Origin: Citricoccus sp. SGAir0253
Lineage (GTDB): Bacteria > Actinomycetota > Actinomycetes > Actinomycetales > Micrococcaceae
NCBI RefSeq assembly: GCF_005877055.1
Contig: NZ_CP039424.1
Coordinates: 1,426,001 to 1,490,000, forward strand
Direction of reading: 5' to 3'
Length of the DNA: 64,000 bases
Made by a program: the position numbers and the translations under genes
The notes under the pieces: model-generated
Told to the model about the DNA's origin: nothing
The model's input: the letters and a program-made list of their open reading frames with translations, nothing else
The model's database searches: none
Shown: in pieces, positions 20,807-30,131 of the stretch
Layout: each line of letters opens with the position of its first letter
How positions within the stretch are numbered: the stretch's first letter is position 1

Positions 20807-20812
20807 TAGACT
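20807..20812 (+). promoter_or_regulatory. Candidate -10 element of cydA
   Basis: TAGACT between the two BlaI-type palindromes, reading toward cydA; the -35 region would fall inside operator 1 and the start point next to operator 2, so a bound repressor would block it. The leader would be about 95 nt. Confidence 0.4.
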
Positions 20813-20816
20813 CGTT

Positions 20817-20833
20817 TTCTACAGGCTGTAGAA
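20817..20833. promoter_or_regulatory. BlaI-type operator 2 (17-bp palindrome)
   Basis: TTCTACAGGCTGTAGAA: 8-bp arms around a single central base, with the TACA...TGTA core typical of BlaI/MecI/CopY operators. It lies just downstream of the candidate cydA -10. Confidence 0.7.
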
Positions 20834-20913
20834 GTCCCGGCCTGCCGACATCGTCGCCCCGACAGCAGGCGGCCCGGTGACCCCCCGCCGCGGCCGCCGG
20901 GAGAGGCCCGCCC

Positions 20914-22518
20914 ATGGATCCGCTGGACATCGCCCGCTGGCAATTCGGCATCACCACCGTCTACCACTTCATGATGGTCCCGCTCACGATCGGGCTGGGG
21001 CTGGTCGTGGCCCTGCTGCAGACCCGCTGGCACCGCACGGGCCGCGAGGAGTACCTGCGGATGACCAAGTTCTGGGGCAAGCTCTTCCTGATCAACTTCA
21101 TCATGGGCGTGGCCACCGGCATCGTCCAGGAGTTCCAGTTCGGCATGGCGTGGTCCGAGTACTCCCGCTTCGTCGGTGACGTCTTCGGCGCCCCGCTGGC
21201 CCTGGAGGCGCTCATCGCGTTCTTCCTGGAGTCCGTGTTCCTGGGCCTGTGGATCTTCGGCTGGAAGCGGCTGGACCCCCGGATCCACCTCGGCGCCATC
21301 TGGGCCGCGGTGATCGGCTCGGTGTTCTCCGCCTACTTCATCCTGGCCGCCAACGCCTGGATGCAGCACCCCGTGGGCGTGGAGATGGTGGACGGCCGGC
21401 CGGTGATGAACGACCTCTGGGCCGTGCTGACCAACAACACCCTGCTGGTGCACTTCCCGCACACGCTCTTCGGGGCGGTCTCCGTGGCCGGCGCCTTCCT
21501 GCTCGGGATCTCCTGGTACCACCTGTGGAAGCGCCGCCGCGACGGGATCGACACCGTCGCCGCGGACGGGTCCGTCGTCGTCGGGAGCACGGGCTCGCGC
21601 GGCCGGGACGAGACCGACCACCGGGTCTGGTTCTCCTCCCTGCGCTGGGGCGCCTGGATCGCCGTCGTCGGCTTCCTCGGCACCGCCTTCTCCGGCCACG
21701 CGCAGGCCCAGCTGATGATCGAGCAACAGCCGCTGAAGATGGCCGCCGCCGAGGCCGCCTGCCACGACGGCACCGGCTTCTCCGTGCTCTCCGTGGCGGA
21801 CCTGCGCAACACCGACGGGGCCACGAACTGCGACGACATCGTCGGGGTGATCGAGATCCCCGGCCTGCTGTCCTTCCTCGCGCACAACGACTTCACCACG
21901 GACGTGGCCGGCGTCAACACGCTGATCCCGCAGTACCAGGAGCGGTACGGCACCCACCTGCCGGACGACCCGCTCTACGGCGAGCGCGCCGGCCAGGAGA
22001 TCGACTACCTGCCGGTCATGGAGGTCACCTACTGGGGCTTCCGGATCATGATCACGTTCGGCGGGCTCGCCGCGCTCGCGGCCGCCGTGGCGCTGTGGGT
22101 GACCCGCCGGGGGACCGTGCCGCGGTCCACCGCGCTGATGCGCCTGGCGGTGGTGGGCATCCTCGCCCCCTTCGGGGCCAACGCGGCCGGCTGGATCTTC
22201 ACGGAGATGGGCCGCCAGCCCTTCGTGGTGGTCCCCAACCCGGACCCCACCGGCATCGACCAGGTGTGGATGTACACGGCCGCCGCGGTCTCGCCCGGCG
22301 TCTCGGCCGGGGAGCTGCTGTTCTCGCTGGTCCTGCTGACGGTCGTCTACGCGGTGCTGATGGTGGTCGAGGTCGTCCTGCTCACCCGCTACGTCAAGGG
22401 CGGCGTGCCGGCAGGGATGCCCGAGCTCACCGCCGACGAGCACGAGGACGGCGACGGCGACGCGGGCCCCGGGGGCTCCCGTCCGGCGGACACCGACGTG
22501 CTCGCCTTCGCCTACTGA
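20914..22518 (+). CDS. cydA: Cytochrome bd ubiquinol/menaquinol oxidase subunit I
   Basis: An integral membrane subunit of 534 residues with about nine transmembrane helices. It carries the haem ligands: H18 (ARWQFGITTVYHF), H182 (FPHTLFG) and M431 in the FTEMGRQPF motif. The quinol-binding Q-loop is short, as in Gram-positive bd oxidases, and holds two Cys (C282, C305). The acidic C-terminal tail is extra. It oxidises quinol and reduces O2 to water with high affinity, and resists inhibitors of the main oxidase. ATG 20914 has GGGAGAGG upstream. It is the first gene of cydA-cydB-cydDC and divergent from blaI, with two palindromes in the shared promoter. Confidence 0.96.
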   Translation: MDPLDIARWQFGITTVYHFMMVPLTIGLGLVVALLQTRWHRTGREEYLRMTKFWGKLFLINFIMGVATGIVQEFQFGMAWSEYSRFVGDVFGAPLALEALIAFFLESVFLGLWIFGWKRLDPRIHLGAIWAAVIGSVFSAYFILAANAWMQHPVGVEMVDGRPVMNDLWAVLTNNTLLVHFPHTLFGAVSVAGAFLLGISWYHLWKRRRDGIDTVAADGSVVVGSTGSRGRDETDHRVWFSSLRWGAWIAVVGFLGTAFSGHAQAQLMIEQQPLKMAAAEAACHDGTGFSVLSVADLRNTDGATNCDDIVGVIEIPGLLSFLAHNDFTTDVAGVNTLIPQYQERYGTHLPDDPLYGERAGQEIDYLPVMEVTYWGFRIMITFGGLAALAAAVALWVTRRGTVPRSTALMRLAVVGILAPFGANAAGWIFTEMGRQPFVVVPNPDPTGIDQVWMYTAAAVSPGVSAGELLFSLVLLTVVYAVLMVVEVVLLTRYVKGGVPAGMPELTADEHEDGDGDAGPGGSRPADTDVLAFAY

Positions 22519-22607
22519 GCCTGCGGCGGCCCCGCGACAATCCCGCCCCGCCCTCCTTCCGCCCCCGCCCCCACCCCAGCCTCCGACCCCCCGAAAGGCA
22601 GGCCCCC

Positions 22608-23627
22608 ATGGACGTCCTCCCCGTCCTCTGGTTCGCCCTCATCGCCGTGCTGTGGACCGGCTACCTCATCCTCGACGGCTTCGACCTGGGCGTGGGCATG
22701 CTCATGCGGGCCTGGGGGCGCAACGAGAGCCAGCGGCGCGTGCTGCTCAACACCATCGGCCCCGTCTGGGACGGCAACGAGGTGTGGCTGATCACCGCCG
22801 CCGGGGCCATGTTCGCGGCCTTCCCGCACTGGTACGCCTCGCTGTTCGCCGGCCTCTACCTGCCGTTGACCGTCACCCTGCTGGCGCTGATCCTGCGGGC
22901 CGTGTCCATCGAGTACCGGGGCAAGGCCCGCACCGCCGCGACGAGGGCGGCGTGGGACTGGTGCCTGGCCGGGGGGTCCGCCGTGGCGGCCTTCAGCATC
23001 GGGCTGCTGCTGGCCGTGACCACCACGGGCCTGCCGCTGGACGCCCACGGCGACCGGGTCGGCGGGCCGTTCGCGTGGCTGTCCTGGGAGGGCCTCGTGG
23101 GCGGCACGGCCGCCGTCGGCTTCGCCCTGGCCATGGGCTGGGCCTACCTGGGCCTGAAGACCGAGGGCAGCCCCCGCCGGGCCGCCCACCGGCACCTGTC
23201 CCGGTACCTGCCGCTGTACCTGCTGCCCTCCGCCGCCTGGGGCGTCATCGTGGTGGGCCGGGACCCCGGCGTGGTGCCGTGGGCCCTGCTGGCCGCCGCC
23301 GCGCTCGCCGCCGGCGCGGCCTGGACCGCAGCCCGGGCCCGCCGGGAGGGCTGGGCCTTCACCGCGCTCGCGGCGTCCATGGCCGCCGGCGCGGCCGGCG
23401 TGGTCCTCGCGGTGTACCCCGTGGTCCTGCCCTCCACCCTGGACCCCGCCCACGACCTGACCGTCTCCGGGGCGGCCTCCGCCGAGTACACCCTGACGGT
23501 GATGTCCTGGGCGGCCCTCGTCATGGTGCCGGTCGTGCTCGCCTACTCGGCGTACGTGTACTGGGTGTTCCGCCGCCGGCTGCACGAGACGCACATCCCC
23601 GAGTCGCACGTGGTGACGCCGGTCTGA
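22608..23627 (+). CDS. cydB: Cytochrome bd oxidase subunit II
   Basis: A membrane subunit of 339 residues paired with CydA. The N-terminus has the family signature (LWFALIAVLWTGYLILDGFDLG split over residues ~7-28; the acidic DGFD), then IGPVWDGNEVWLITAGG-like helix 3 and FPHWYA. About eight helices are visible. ATG 22608 has GAAAGGCAGG 6 nt upstream. It follows cydA after 89 bases and precedes the fused cydDC gene. There is nothing unusual in length or motifs. Confidence 0.96.
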   Translation: MDVLPVLWFALIAVLWTGYLILDGFDLGVGMLMRAWGRNESQRRVLLNTIGPVWDGNEVWLITAAGAMFAAFPHWYASLFAGLYLPLTVTLLALILRAVSIEYRGKARTAATRAAWDWCLAGGSAVAAFSIGLLLAVTTTGLPLDAHGDRVGGPFAWLSWEGLVGGTAAVGFALAMGWAYLGLKTEGSPRRAAHRHLSRYLPLYLLPSAAWGVIVVGRDPGVVPWALLAAAALAAGAAWTAARARREGWAFTALAASMAAGAAGVVLAVYPVVLPSTLDPAHDLTVSGAASAEYTLTVMSWAALVMVPVVLAYSAYVYWVFRRRLHETHIPESHVVTPV

Positions 23628-23689
23628 GACCCGAACTCCCCACCTCCCGCTCCGGCCGCCGGGCGCTCGCCGGCCTGGCCGCCCTGGCC

Positions 23690-26600
23690 GTGCTCCGGGC
23701 GGCCGGCTGGATCCTGCTGGCCGTCGCCCTGGCCCGCGGCCTCGCCCAGCTCGCCGCGCTGCTGCCCGCCCCCGAGAGCGGGAACCTCCTCGGCCTGCTG
23801 CTGCGCCCGGACCCGGCCTCGTACGACCCCGCCGCCGTCGGACTCACGGACCTCACCGGCTCGGCGGCCTTCGCCGCCACGTGCGCGCTGGGGCTCGGCG
23901 GCGTGCTCGCCCGCGCCGCGGCCACGTGGGGCCAGCAGGTGCTCGCCCGCCGCGCCGCCCTCGGGGCGAAGGAGGAACTGCGCCACGCCCTCGTGCGCCA
24001 CCGGCTCGCGGCCGCCGGCGCCGAGGCGGACCGCGCCGGCGAGGACGCCGTGCTCGCCGCCACGGGGTTGGACGGGCTCGACGCGTACTTCACCCAGTAC
24101 CTGCCCGCGCTGCTCTCCGCGGCCGTGGTGCCCCTCGCCCTGGGGGCGTGGATCCTCGCGCACGACCTCGTCTCCGCGCTCGTGCTCGCGCTCACCCTGC
24201 CGCTGGTCCCGCTGTTCATGGTGCTCATCGGGCGGTACACCGAGGACCGGGTCCAGCAGGCCGCCGCGGGGCTGGACCGGCTCTCGCACCACCTGCTGGA
24301 GCTCGCCCGCGGCCTGCCCGTGCTCGTGGGCCTGCGGCGGGCCGGCACGCAGCGCCAGGCCCTCGCCGGGGTCTCGGAGCGGTACCGGTCCACCACCCTG
24401 ACCACGCTGCGCACCGCGTTCCTGTCCGGGTTTGCCCTGGAGCTCATCAGCACGCTCTCCGTCGCGGTCGTCGCCGTGGTCATCGGGGTCCGGCTCGTCG
24501 ACGGACAGGTGGACCTGTACACGGGGCTGCTGGTGCTGACGCTCGCCCCCGAGGTCTACCTGCCCTTCCGGGACATCGGGGCCGCGCACCACGCCTCCGA
24601 GGACGGGGTGGAGGCCCTGCGGCGGGCCCGCGCCGAGACCGCGCGGCCCGTGCCGGCGTCCCTCGCCGACCGCGAGGCGCTCGCGGACGGGCCCGACGGC
24701 AGCGCGGGGACCGAGACGGACGACGCCGACCGCGTGCGGGTCCGGGGCCTGTCCCTCGCCCACCGGGGCCCCGACGGCGCACCGGGCCCCGCCGTCGTCG
24801 AGGGACTGGACCTCGACCTCGAGCCCGGGCGCACCACGGTGCTCGCGGGCTCGAGCGGCACGGGCAAGACGACCGTGCTGTCCGCCCTGGCCGGCGTGCA
24901 GCGCGCCGGACGCCTGCACGCGCGCGGGACGACGAGAGGACTGGCCGGCCGGCCCGTCGCCTGGCTCGGCCAGCACCCGCAGGCCAGCGAGCCCACGGTG
25001 CGGGCCGAGCTCGCGCTGCACGCCGCGGCCGGGGCGACGGTCGACGGCACGGTCGACGACGCCCTGACGGGGGCCGCGCTGGCCGCGTGCGGGCTCGCGG
25101 GCACCGAGGACCGCGACCCGGCCGAGATGAGCCCGGGGGAGCGGCGGCGGCTGGGGATGGCCCGCGTCCTCGCCCGCCTCATGGCCGCCGCCGGCGCCAC
25201 GGCCGGCGCCGGCGACGAACGGGCCTGGCTCGTCGTGCTCGACGAGCCCACCGCCCACCTCGACCCGGCCGGCGCCGAGCGGATCCGGTCGGTGATCGGC
25301 GAGCTCGCGGCCGGGCGGCTGCCCGGGGGCCGGCGGACGCGCGCGATCGTGCTCGTGGCCTCCCACGACCGCGCCCTGCACCGCCGGGCGGACGTCGTGC
25401 ACGGCCCGGCGCCGGACCCCGGGGGCCCCGGCGCCGCGTCCCGGCCGGACTCGGTGGCGGTGGCGACGGGGACCACGGTGAGCGCCGACCGGCCGGTGGG
25501 CCTGACCGGGGCCGCGGGGGAGGCGGTGGGCCAGGACGCTGCCCCGGCCGACCCGGGGACCGCGGCCGGCCCGGTGTCCGCAGACGCCGCCGCGACCGGC
25601 GGGCTCCCCGCCGGGGCGCCCCGCGGCGACGGACCCGGGTGGCGCGCGTGGCTGCGGCTGCTGCCCCTCACCGAGCGTCGCTTCCTCGCCGGGGTGGCGT
25701 GGGCGGTGGCGGCCACCCTGGCGGCGGCCCTGCTCTCGGGACTGTCCGGCTGGCTCATCGTCCAGGCCGCCTACCAGCCGCCCGTGCTCTACCTGCTCTC
25801 CGTGATCGTCATGGTCCGGTTCCTCGGCATCGGCCGGGCCCTGGCCCGGTACCTCGAGCGCCTCCGCACCCACGACGCGGTCCTGGACTGGGCGGGCCGC
25901 CTGCGCCTGCGGCTGTGGGACCGGCTCGGCTCGCACGCCGGCCAGTGGGGCCGGCTCACCCGCTCCGGCGGGGCCCTGTCCGTCCTGGTGGCGGACGTGG
26001 ACGAACTGCGCGATGCCGTCCCGCGCGTCATCGTGCCGATCCCCGCGGCGGTCCTCAGCTGGGCGGCGACCGTGCTGGTCGTCGCCCTGATGGCCCCGGC
26101 CGCGTGGTGGCCGCCCGTCGTGGCCGGCGCGGCGGGGCTGGTCCTCGTCCCGCTGGTCGTCGGCGCCGCCGACCGCCGCGCCACGCGCGCCCTCGCCGAC
26201 CACCGGACGGGGCTGCTGCGCCGGACCACCGCCCTGTTCACCGCCGCGGCGGACCTGGGCGGCAACGGCGCCGCCGCCCTGGCGGCCGAGCGGTTCGCCG
26301 CGGCCGACCGCGCCGCGGACCGGCCGCTGCAGCGGGCCGCGGCCGCCGCCGGCCTGGGCCAGGCCCTCGCGGTGCTGCTCTCCGGCTGGGCGGCCGTGCA
26401 GGCCATGGTGCTGTGTCTGGCGCATGGGGTCACCGCCCCGGTCGCCGCGCTGGTCGTGTTCCTCCTGCTGGCCCTCGCCGAACCGCTGGGGCTGTACGCC
26501 ACGGCGTGGCAGGAGGCGGCCGTCCTGCGGCGGCAGCTGGCCAAGACCGCCCCGCTGCTGGCGGGCCCCGCACCGGACGGCGCGGCGTCCGACGGGAGGG

Positions 26601-27361
26601 CATTCGACGGGACGGCCCCGGACGGGCCGGGCGCCCCGGTCGTCGAGGCCGGGCCCGTCGATCCTGCCGGTGCCGCCGGCCCGCACCGGCCCGGGACCGC
26701 CCGCGTCACCGGCCTGCGGCTCGAGGGCGTCGCCGCCCGCTATCCCGGGACGGGCCGCGACGTGCTCACGGGCGTGGACCTGGCCGCGTCCCGGGACGGC
26801 CTGGCGGTCATCACGGGGCCCTCGGGATCGGGCAAGTCGACGCTGCTGGCCGTGCTGCTGGGCTTCCTGCCCCCGCACGCCGGCCGCTACGTGCTGCAGT
26901 CCTCGGCGCCCGCGGCGCCCGCGCAGGCCCTGCGCCGCGTCGCCTGGTGCCCGCAGGACGCCCACCTCTTCGACTCCACGCTGCGCGCCAACCTGGCGCT
27001 GGCCCGGGATCCGGGCGACCGGCCCTCCGAGGCCGAGATGCGCGCCGCCCTGGCCCTCGTGGGGCTCGGGGGCTGGCTCGGCACGAGGCCCGCGGGCCTC
27101 GACACGCGGCTGGGCCCGGCCGGGCACCACCTCTCCGGGGGCCAGCGCCAGCGGGTGGCGGTGGCGCGCGCGCTGCTGGCCCGGGCCGACGTCGTGCTGC
27201 TGGACGAGCCGACCGCCCACCTGGGCGCGGACGAGGCGGCCGCCCTCGTCGCGGACCTGCGGCACGCGCTGCGCGGCCGGACGGCGGTCATGGTGACCCA
27301 CGACGAGCGGTTCGCCGCGGCCGGCACCACGGGACTGCGCCTGGGCGCCGGCCGCCCGTGA
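23690..27361 (+). CDS. cydDC: CydDC fusion, heterodimeric-type ABC exporter for bd oxidase assembly
   Basis: The product has at least 1223 residues. The first half is CydD: six helices, then Walker A GSSGTGKTT (~387), a degenerate signature MSPGERRRLGMARVL (~479) and Walker B VVLDEPTAHLDP. The second half is CydC: another six helices from ~660, Walker A GPSGSGKST (~1043), canonical LSGGQRQRVAVARALL, Walker B and H-loop VTHDE. By family knowledge it exports or cycles reduced thiols/haem needed for cytochrome bd assembly. The start is uncertain: GTG 23690 has no ribosome-binding site, while CTG 23624 overlaps the cydB stop as CTGA and would give a complete first helix region. Fused CydDC is known in Streptomyces. 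Confidence 0.9.
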   Translation: MLRAAGWILLAVALARGLAQLAALLPAPESGNLLGLLLRPDPASYDPAAVGLTDLTGSAAFAATCALGLGGVLARAAATWGQQVLARRAALGAKEELRHALVRHRLAAAGAEADRAGEDAVLAATGLDGLDAYFTQYLPALLSAAVVPLALGAWILAHDLVSALVLALTLPLVPLFMVLIGRYTEDRVQQAAAGLDRLSHHLLELARGLPVLVGLRRAGTQRQALAGVSERYRSTTLTTLRTAFLSGFALELISTLSVAVVAVVIGVRLVDGQVDLYTGLLVLTLAPEVYLPFRDIGAAHHASEDGVEALRRARAETARPVPASLADREALADGPDGSAGTETDDADRVRVRGLSLAHRGPDGAPGPAVVEGLDLDLEPGRTTVLAGSSGTGKTTVLSALAGVQRAGRLHARGTTRGLAGRPVAWLGQHPQASEPTVRAELALHAAAGATVDGTVDDALTGAALAACGLAGTEDRDPAEMSPGERRRLGMARVLARLMAAAGATAGAGDERAWLVVLDEPTAHLDPAGAERIRSVIGELAAGRLPGGRRTRAIVLVASHDRALHRRADVVHGPAPDPGGPGAASRPDSVAVATGTTVSADRPVGLTGAAGEAVGQDAAPADPGTAAGPVSADAAATGGLPAGAPRGDGPGWRAWLRLLPLTERRFLAGVAWAVAATLAAALLSGLSGWLIVQAAYQPPVLYLLSVIVMVRFLGIGRALARYLERLRTHDAVLDWAGRLRLRLWDRLGSHAGQWGRLTRSGGALSVLVADVDELRDAVPRVIVPIPAAVLSWAATVLVVALMAPAAWWPPVVAGAAGLVLVPLVVGAADRRATRALADHRTGLLRRTTALFTAAADLGGNGAAALAAERFAAADRAADRPLQRAAAAAGLGQALAVLLSGWAAVQAMVLCLAHGVTAPVAALVVFLLLALAEPLGLYATAWQEAAVLRRQLAKTAPLLAGPAPDGAASDGRAFDGTAPDGPGAPVVEAGPVDPAGAAGPHRPGTARVTGLRLEGVAARYPGTGRDVLTGVDLAASRDGLAVITGPSGSGKSTLLAVLLGFLPPHAGRYVLQSSAPAAPAQALRRVAWCPQDAHLFDSTLRANLALARDPGDRPSEAEMRAALALVGLGGWLGTRPAGLDTRLGPAGHHLSGGQRQRVAVARALLARADVVLLDEPTAHLGADEAAALVADLRHALRGRTAVMVTHDERFAAAGTTGLRLGAGRP

Positions 27362-27366
27362 GCCCC

Positions 27367-27408
27367 GCCGGGGCCCCGGGTCAGGGGCGCCGGGTCACGG
27401 GCCCCGGC
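27367..27408. terminator. Hairpin between convergent cydDC and parC
   Basis: The arms GCCGGGGCCC (27367-27376) and GGGCCCCGGC (27399-27408) occupy the 51-base gap between the two convergent stop codons. The loop is long (22 bases) and no T-tract follows. Confidence 0.45.
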
Positions 27409-27412
27409 CGGC

Positions 27413-30055
27413 TCAGTCGCCGGTGGTGACGCCCGAGTCGTCGTCGAAGGGCCGGGCGTCCTCGCGCGGCTGCACGGCCGGCCGGGCCGGGGCGGGGGCC
27501 GCGGCGACCGGTGCGGGCGAGGCCCCCGCGCCGATCGCCTCGATCGACTGGTCCATGGCCAGGCCCGAGCCGTCGCGCGCGCCGTCCTCGGCCGGCAGGG
27601 ACCGGGCGACGCCCGTGGCCGAGGCCGCGAGGGCCGGTCCCGGCCCCACCCACGCCAGGGCCAGGGCCGTCTCGCCCTTGAGCAGCCGGTGGGCGCGCAC
27701 GCCGCCCGTGCCGCGGCCCTTGGCCGGGTACTCGCGCAGCGGGGTCCGCTTGACCGAGCCGGACGCCGAGCCGGGCAGGGCCGGCTCCCCGCGCGTCACG
27801 GTCACGACGACGGCGCGGCCGGCCTCCGGGGCGTCCTCGCCCGCCGCGGCGGCCGGGACGGCGGCGAAGGACAGGACCTCGTCGTCGGCGCCGAGCTTGA
27901 TGCCGGCCATGCCCCCGGCCGTGCGCCCCTGCGGGCGGACCAGCCCGGCGGCGAAGTGCAGCAGCTGCCCGGCCCGGGTGACGAACACCAGCTCGTCCGC
28001 GTCCTCCGGGGCCGGCCCGGCGCCGAGCACCTCGTCGCCGTCCTTGAGGGTGATGGCCTCGAAGTCGTCGCGGTTCAGCGGCCAGTCCGGGTTGACCCGC
28101 TTGACCACGCCGCGGCGCGTGCCGATGGCCAGCACCGTGTCCAGGGGCACGAGCGCCACGAGCGACTCGCCGCGCTGCAGGGTCAGGAAGTCCTTGACCT
28201 TCACCCCGGCCGCCAGGTTGGGCGTGGGGGAGGGGTCCGCCAGGGCGGGGATGTCCACCACCTGCACGCGCTGGACGCGGCCCGAGGAGGTCAGGGCGCC
28301 GATCTCCCCCCGCGCGGAGGTCGCCACCACGGAGCGGTAGGCGTCGTGGCGCTGCCGGCGGCCGGCGGGGGCCAGCGGCGTGTCGTCGGCGGTGCGGGCC
28401 AGCTGCCCCGAGGTGCTCAGCACCACGAGGCAGGGGGTGTCGGCGACCATGAGCGGGTCGCCGGCCGGCGTGCCGGGCAGGGCCGCCTGCGCCGCCGCGC
28501 CCCGCGTGGCCCCGGCCGTGGGGGAGGGGGCGGCGAGGTTCTCGGACTCCAGCAGCACGGTGCGGCGGTCGTCCCCGTACTCGTCGGCGACCTCCTGCAG
28601 CTCGGCCGAGACGAGCTCGCGCAGCCGCTGGTCCGAGCCCAGGATCGCCTCGAGCTCCTCGATCGCCCGGCGCAGCTCGTCCTGCTCGGCCTCGAGCTCG
28701 ATGCGCGAGAACTTCGTCAGCTGGCGCAGGCGCAGCTCCAGGATGTGGTTGGCCTGGATCTCGGTGAGGTCGAAGACGCCCCTCAGCCGCGAGCGCGCGG
28801 CCGCCGTGTCGTCCGAGGTCCGGATGATCTGGATGACCTCGTCGATGTCCACGAGGGCCAGCAGCAGGCCCTCGACCAGGTGCAGGCGGTCCCTCCTGCG
28901 CCCCAGCCGGTGGGTGGTCCGCCGCCGCACCACGTCCAGGCGGTGGTCCACGTAGACCTGGAGCAGCTCGCGCAGCCCGAGCGTGCGCGGCTGGCCGTCC
29001 ACCAGCGCCACGTTGTTGATCCCGAAGGACTCCTCCAGCGGGGTGGCCTTGTACAGCTGGGCGAGCACGCCCTGCGGGTTGAACCCGGACTTGACCTCGA
29101 TGACGAGCCGCAGCCCGTTCTTCCGGTCGGTCAGGTCCAACACGTCCGCGATGCCCGTGAGCTTGCGGGCGTTGACGGCGTCCTTGATCTTCTCGATCAC
29201 CTTCTCCGGGCCGACGCCGTAGGGCAGCTCGGTGACCACGAGCCCGGTCTTGCGGGCGGAGACCTGCTCGACCGCCACCTGGGCGCGCATCCGGAAGGAG
29301 CCGCGGCCGGTGGCGTAGGCGTCCCGGACGCCGTCGAGGCCCACGATGCGCCCGCCCGAGGGCAGGTCCGGCCCGGGCACGTGCCGCATGAGCTCCTCGA
29401 GCCCGGCCTCCGGGTGCGCGATGAGGTGCCGGGCGGCGGCCACGACCTCGCGCAGGTTGTGCGGGGCCATGTTGGTGGCCATGCCGACGGCGATGCCCGA
29501 GGCCCCGTTGACCAGCAGGTTCGGGAAGGCGGCCGGCAGCACGGCCGGCTGGGTGAACTGGTTGTCGTAGTTCGGGATGAAGTCCACGACGTCCTCGTCG
29601 AGCGACCCCGTCATGGCCAGGGCGGCCGGGGCCAGCCGGGCCTCGGTGTACCGGGGCGCGGCGGGGCCGTCGTCGAGCGAGCCGAAGTTGCCGTGGCCGT
29701 CCACGAGCGGCAGGCGCAGGGCGAACGGCTGGGCCAGGCGGACCATGGCGTCGTAGATGGCCGAGTCCCCGTGCGGGTGCAGCTTGCCCATCACCTCGCC
29801 CACCACGCGGGCGGACTTCACGTGCCCGCGGTCCGGGCGCAGGCCCATCTGGCTCATCATGAACAGGATCCGCCGCTGCACGGGCTTGAGCCCGTCGCGC
29901 GCGTCCGGCAGGGCCCGGGAGTAGATCACCGAGTACGCGTACTCGAGGAACGAGGTCTCCATCTCCGCGGAGACATCGATGTCCACGATGTTCTCCTGCT
30001 CCAGGGGGATGGCCGCGGAGGCCGGTGCGGAGGTCTTCTTGGGGTTTCGGGCCAT
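27413..30055 (-). CDS. parC: DNA topoisomerase IV subunit A
   Basis: The product has 880 residues. The N-terminal breakage-reunion domain holds [18 protein letters not shown], the quinolone-region helix [10 protein letters not shown] (S98, D102, the unmutated residues) and the active-site Tyr in APRYTEAR (Y136). The GyrA-type tower and coiled coil follow ([17 protein letters not shown]), then a C-terminal beta-pinwheel of degenerate blades ([30 protein letters not shown]). The strict GyrA-box QRRGGKG is missing, which fits ParC. It pairs with ParE (11396-13516) for decatenation. The start ATG 30055 is divergent from the acetyltransferase gene. The gene is 13.9 kb from parE. Confidence 0.92.
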   Translation of the reverse strand: MARNPKKTSAPASAAIPLEQENIVDIDVSAEMETSFLEYAYSVIYSRALPDARDGLKPVQRRILFMMSQMGLRPDRGHVKSARVVGEVMGKLHPHGDSAIYDAMVRLAQPFALRLPLVDGHGNFGSLDDGPAAPRYTEARLAPAALAMTGSLDEDVVDFIPNYDNQFTQPAVLPAAFPNLLVNGASGIAVGMATNMAPHNLREVVAAARHLIAHPEAGLEELMRHVPGPDLPSGGRIVGLDGVRDAYATGRGSFRMRAQVAVEQVSARKTGLVVTELPYGVGPEKVIEKIKDAVNARKLTGIADVLDLTDRKNGLRLVIEVKSGFNPQGVLAQLYKATPLEESFGINNVALVDGQPRTLGLRELLQVYVDHRLDVVRRRTTHRLGRRRDRLHLVEGLLLALVDIDEVIQIIRTSDDTAAARSRLRGVFDLTEIQANHILELRLRQLTKFSRIELEAEQDELRRAIEELEAILGSDQRLRELVSAELQEVADEYGDDRRTVLLESENLAAPSPTAGATRGAAAQAALPGTPAGDPLMVADTPCLVVLSTSGQLARTADDTPLAPAGRRQRHDAYRSVVATSARGEIGALTSSGRVQRVQVVDIPALADPSPTPNLAAGVKVKDFLTLQRGESLVALVPLDTVLAIGTRRGVVKRVNPDWPLNRDDFEAITLKDGDEVLGAGPAPEDADELVFVTRAGQLLHFAAGLVRPQGRTAGGMAGIKLGADDEVLSFAAVPAAAAGEDAPEAGRAVVVTVTRGEPALPGSASGSVKRTPLREYPAKGRGTGGVRAHRLLKGETALALAWVGPGPALAASATGVARSLPAEDGARDGSGLAMDQSIEAIGAGASPAPVAAAPAPARPAVQPREDARPFDDDSGVTTGD

Positions 30056-30119
30056 GGGGTCTGGGGGTGTCCTCGTCGGGGGGAAGGGCCCGGACCGAGC
30101 GGGCCGGGCGGGAATTGTC

Positions 30120-30125
30120 TACTGT
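30120..30125 (+). promoter_or_regulatory. -10 element for a leaderless transcript
   Basis: TACTGT, then 6 nt, then ATG 30132. No Shine-Dalgarno precedes the start codon. Confidence 0.55.
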
Positions 30126-30131
30126 GATCCT

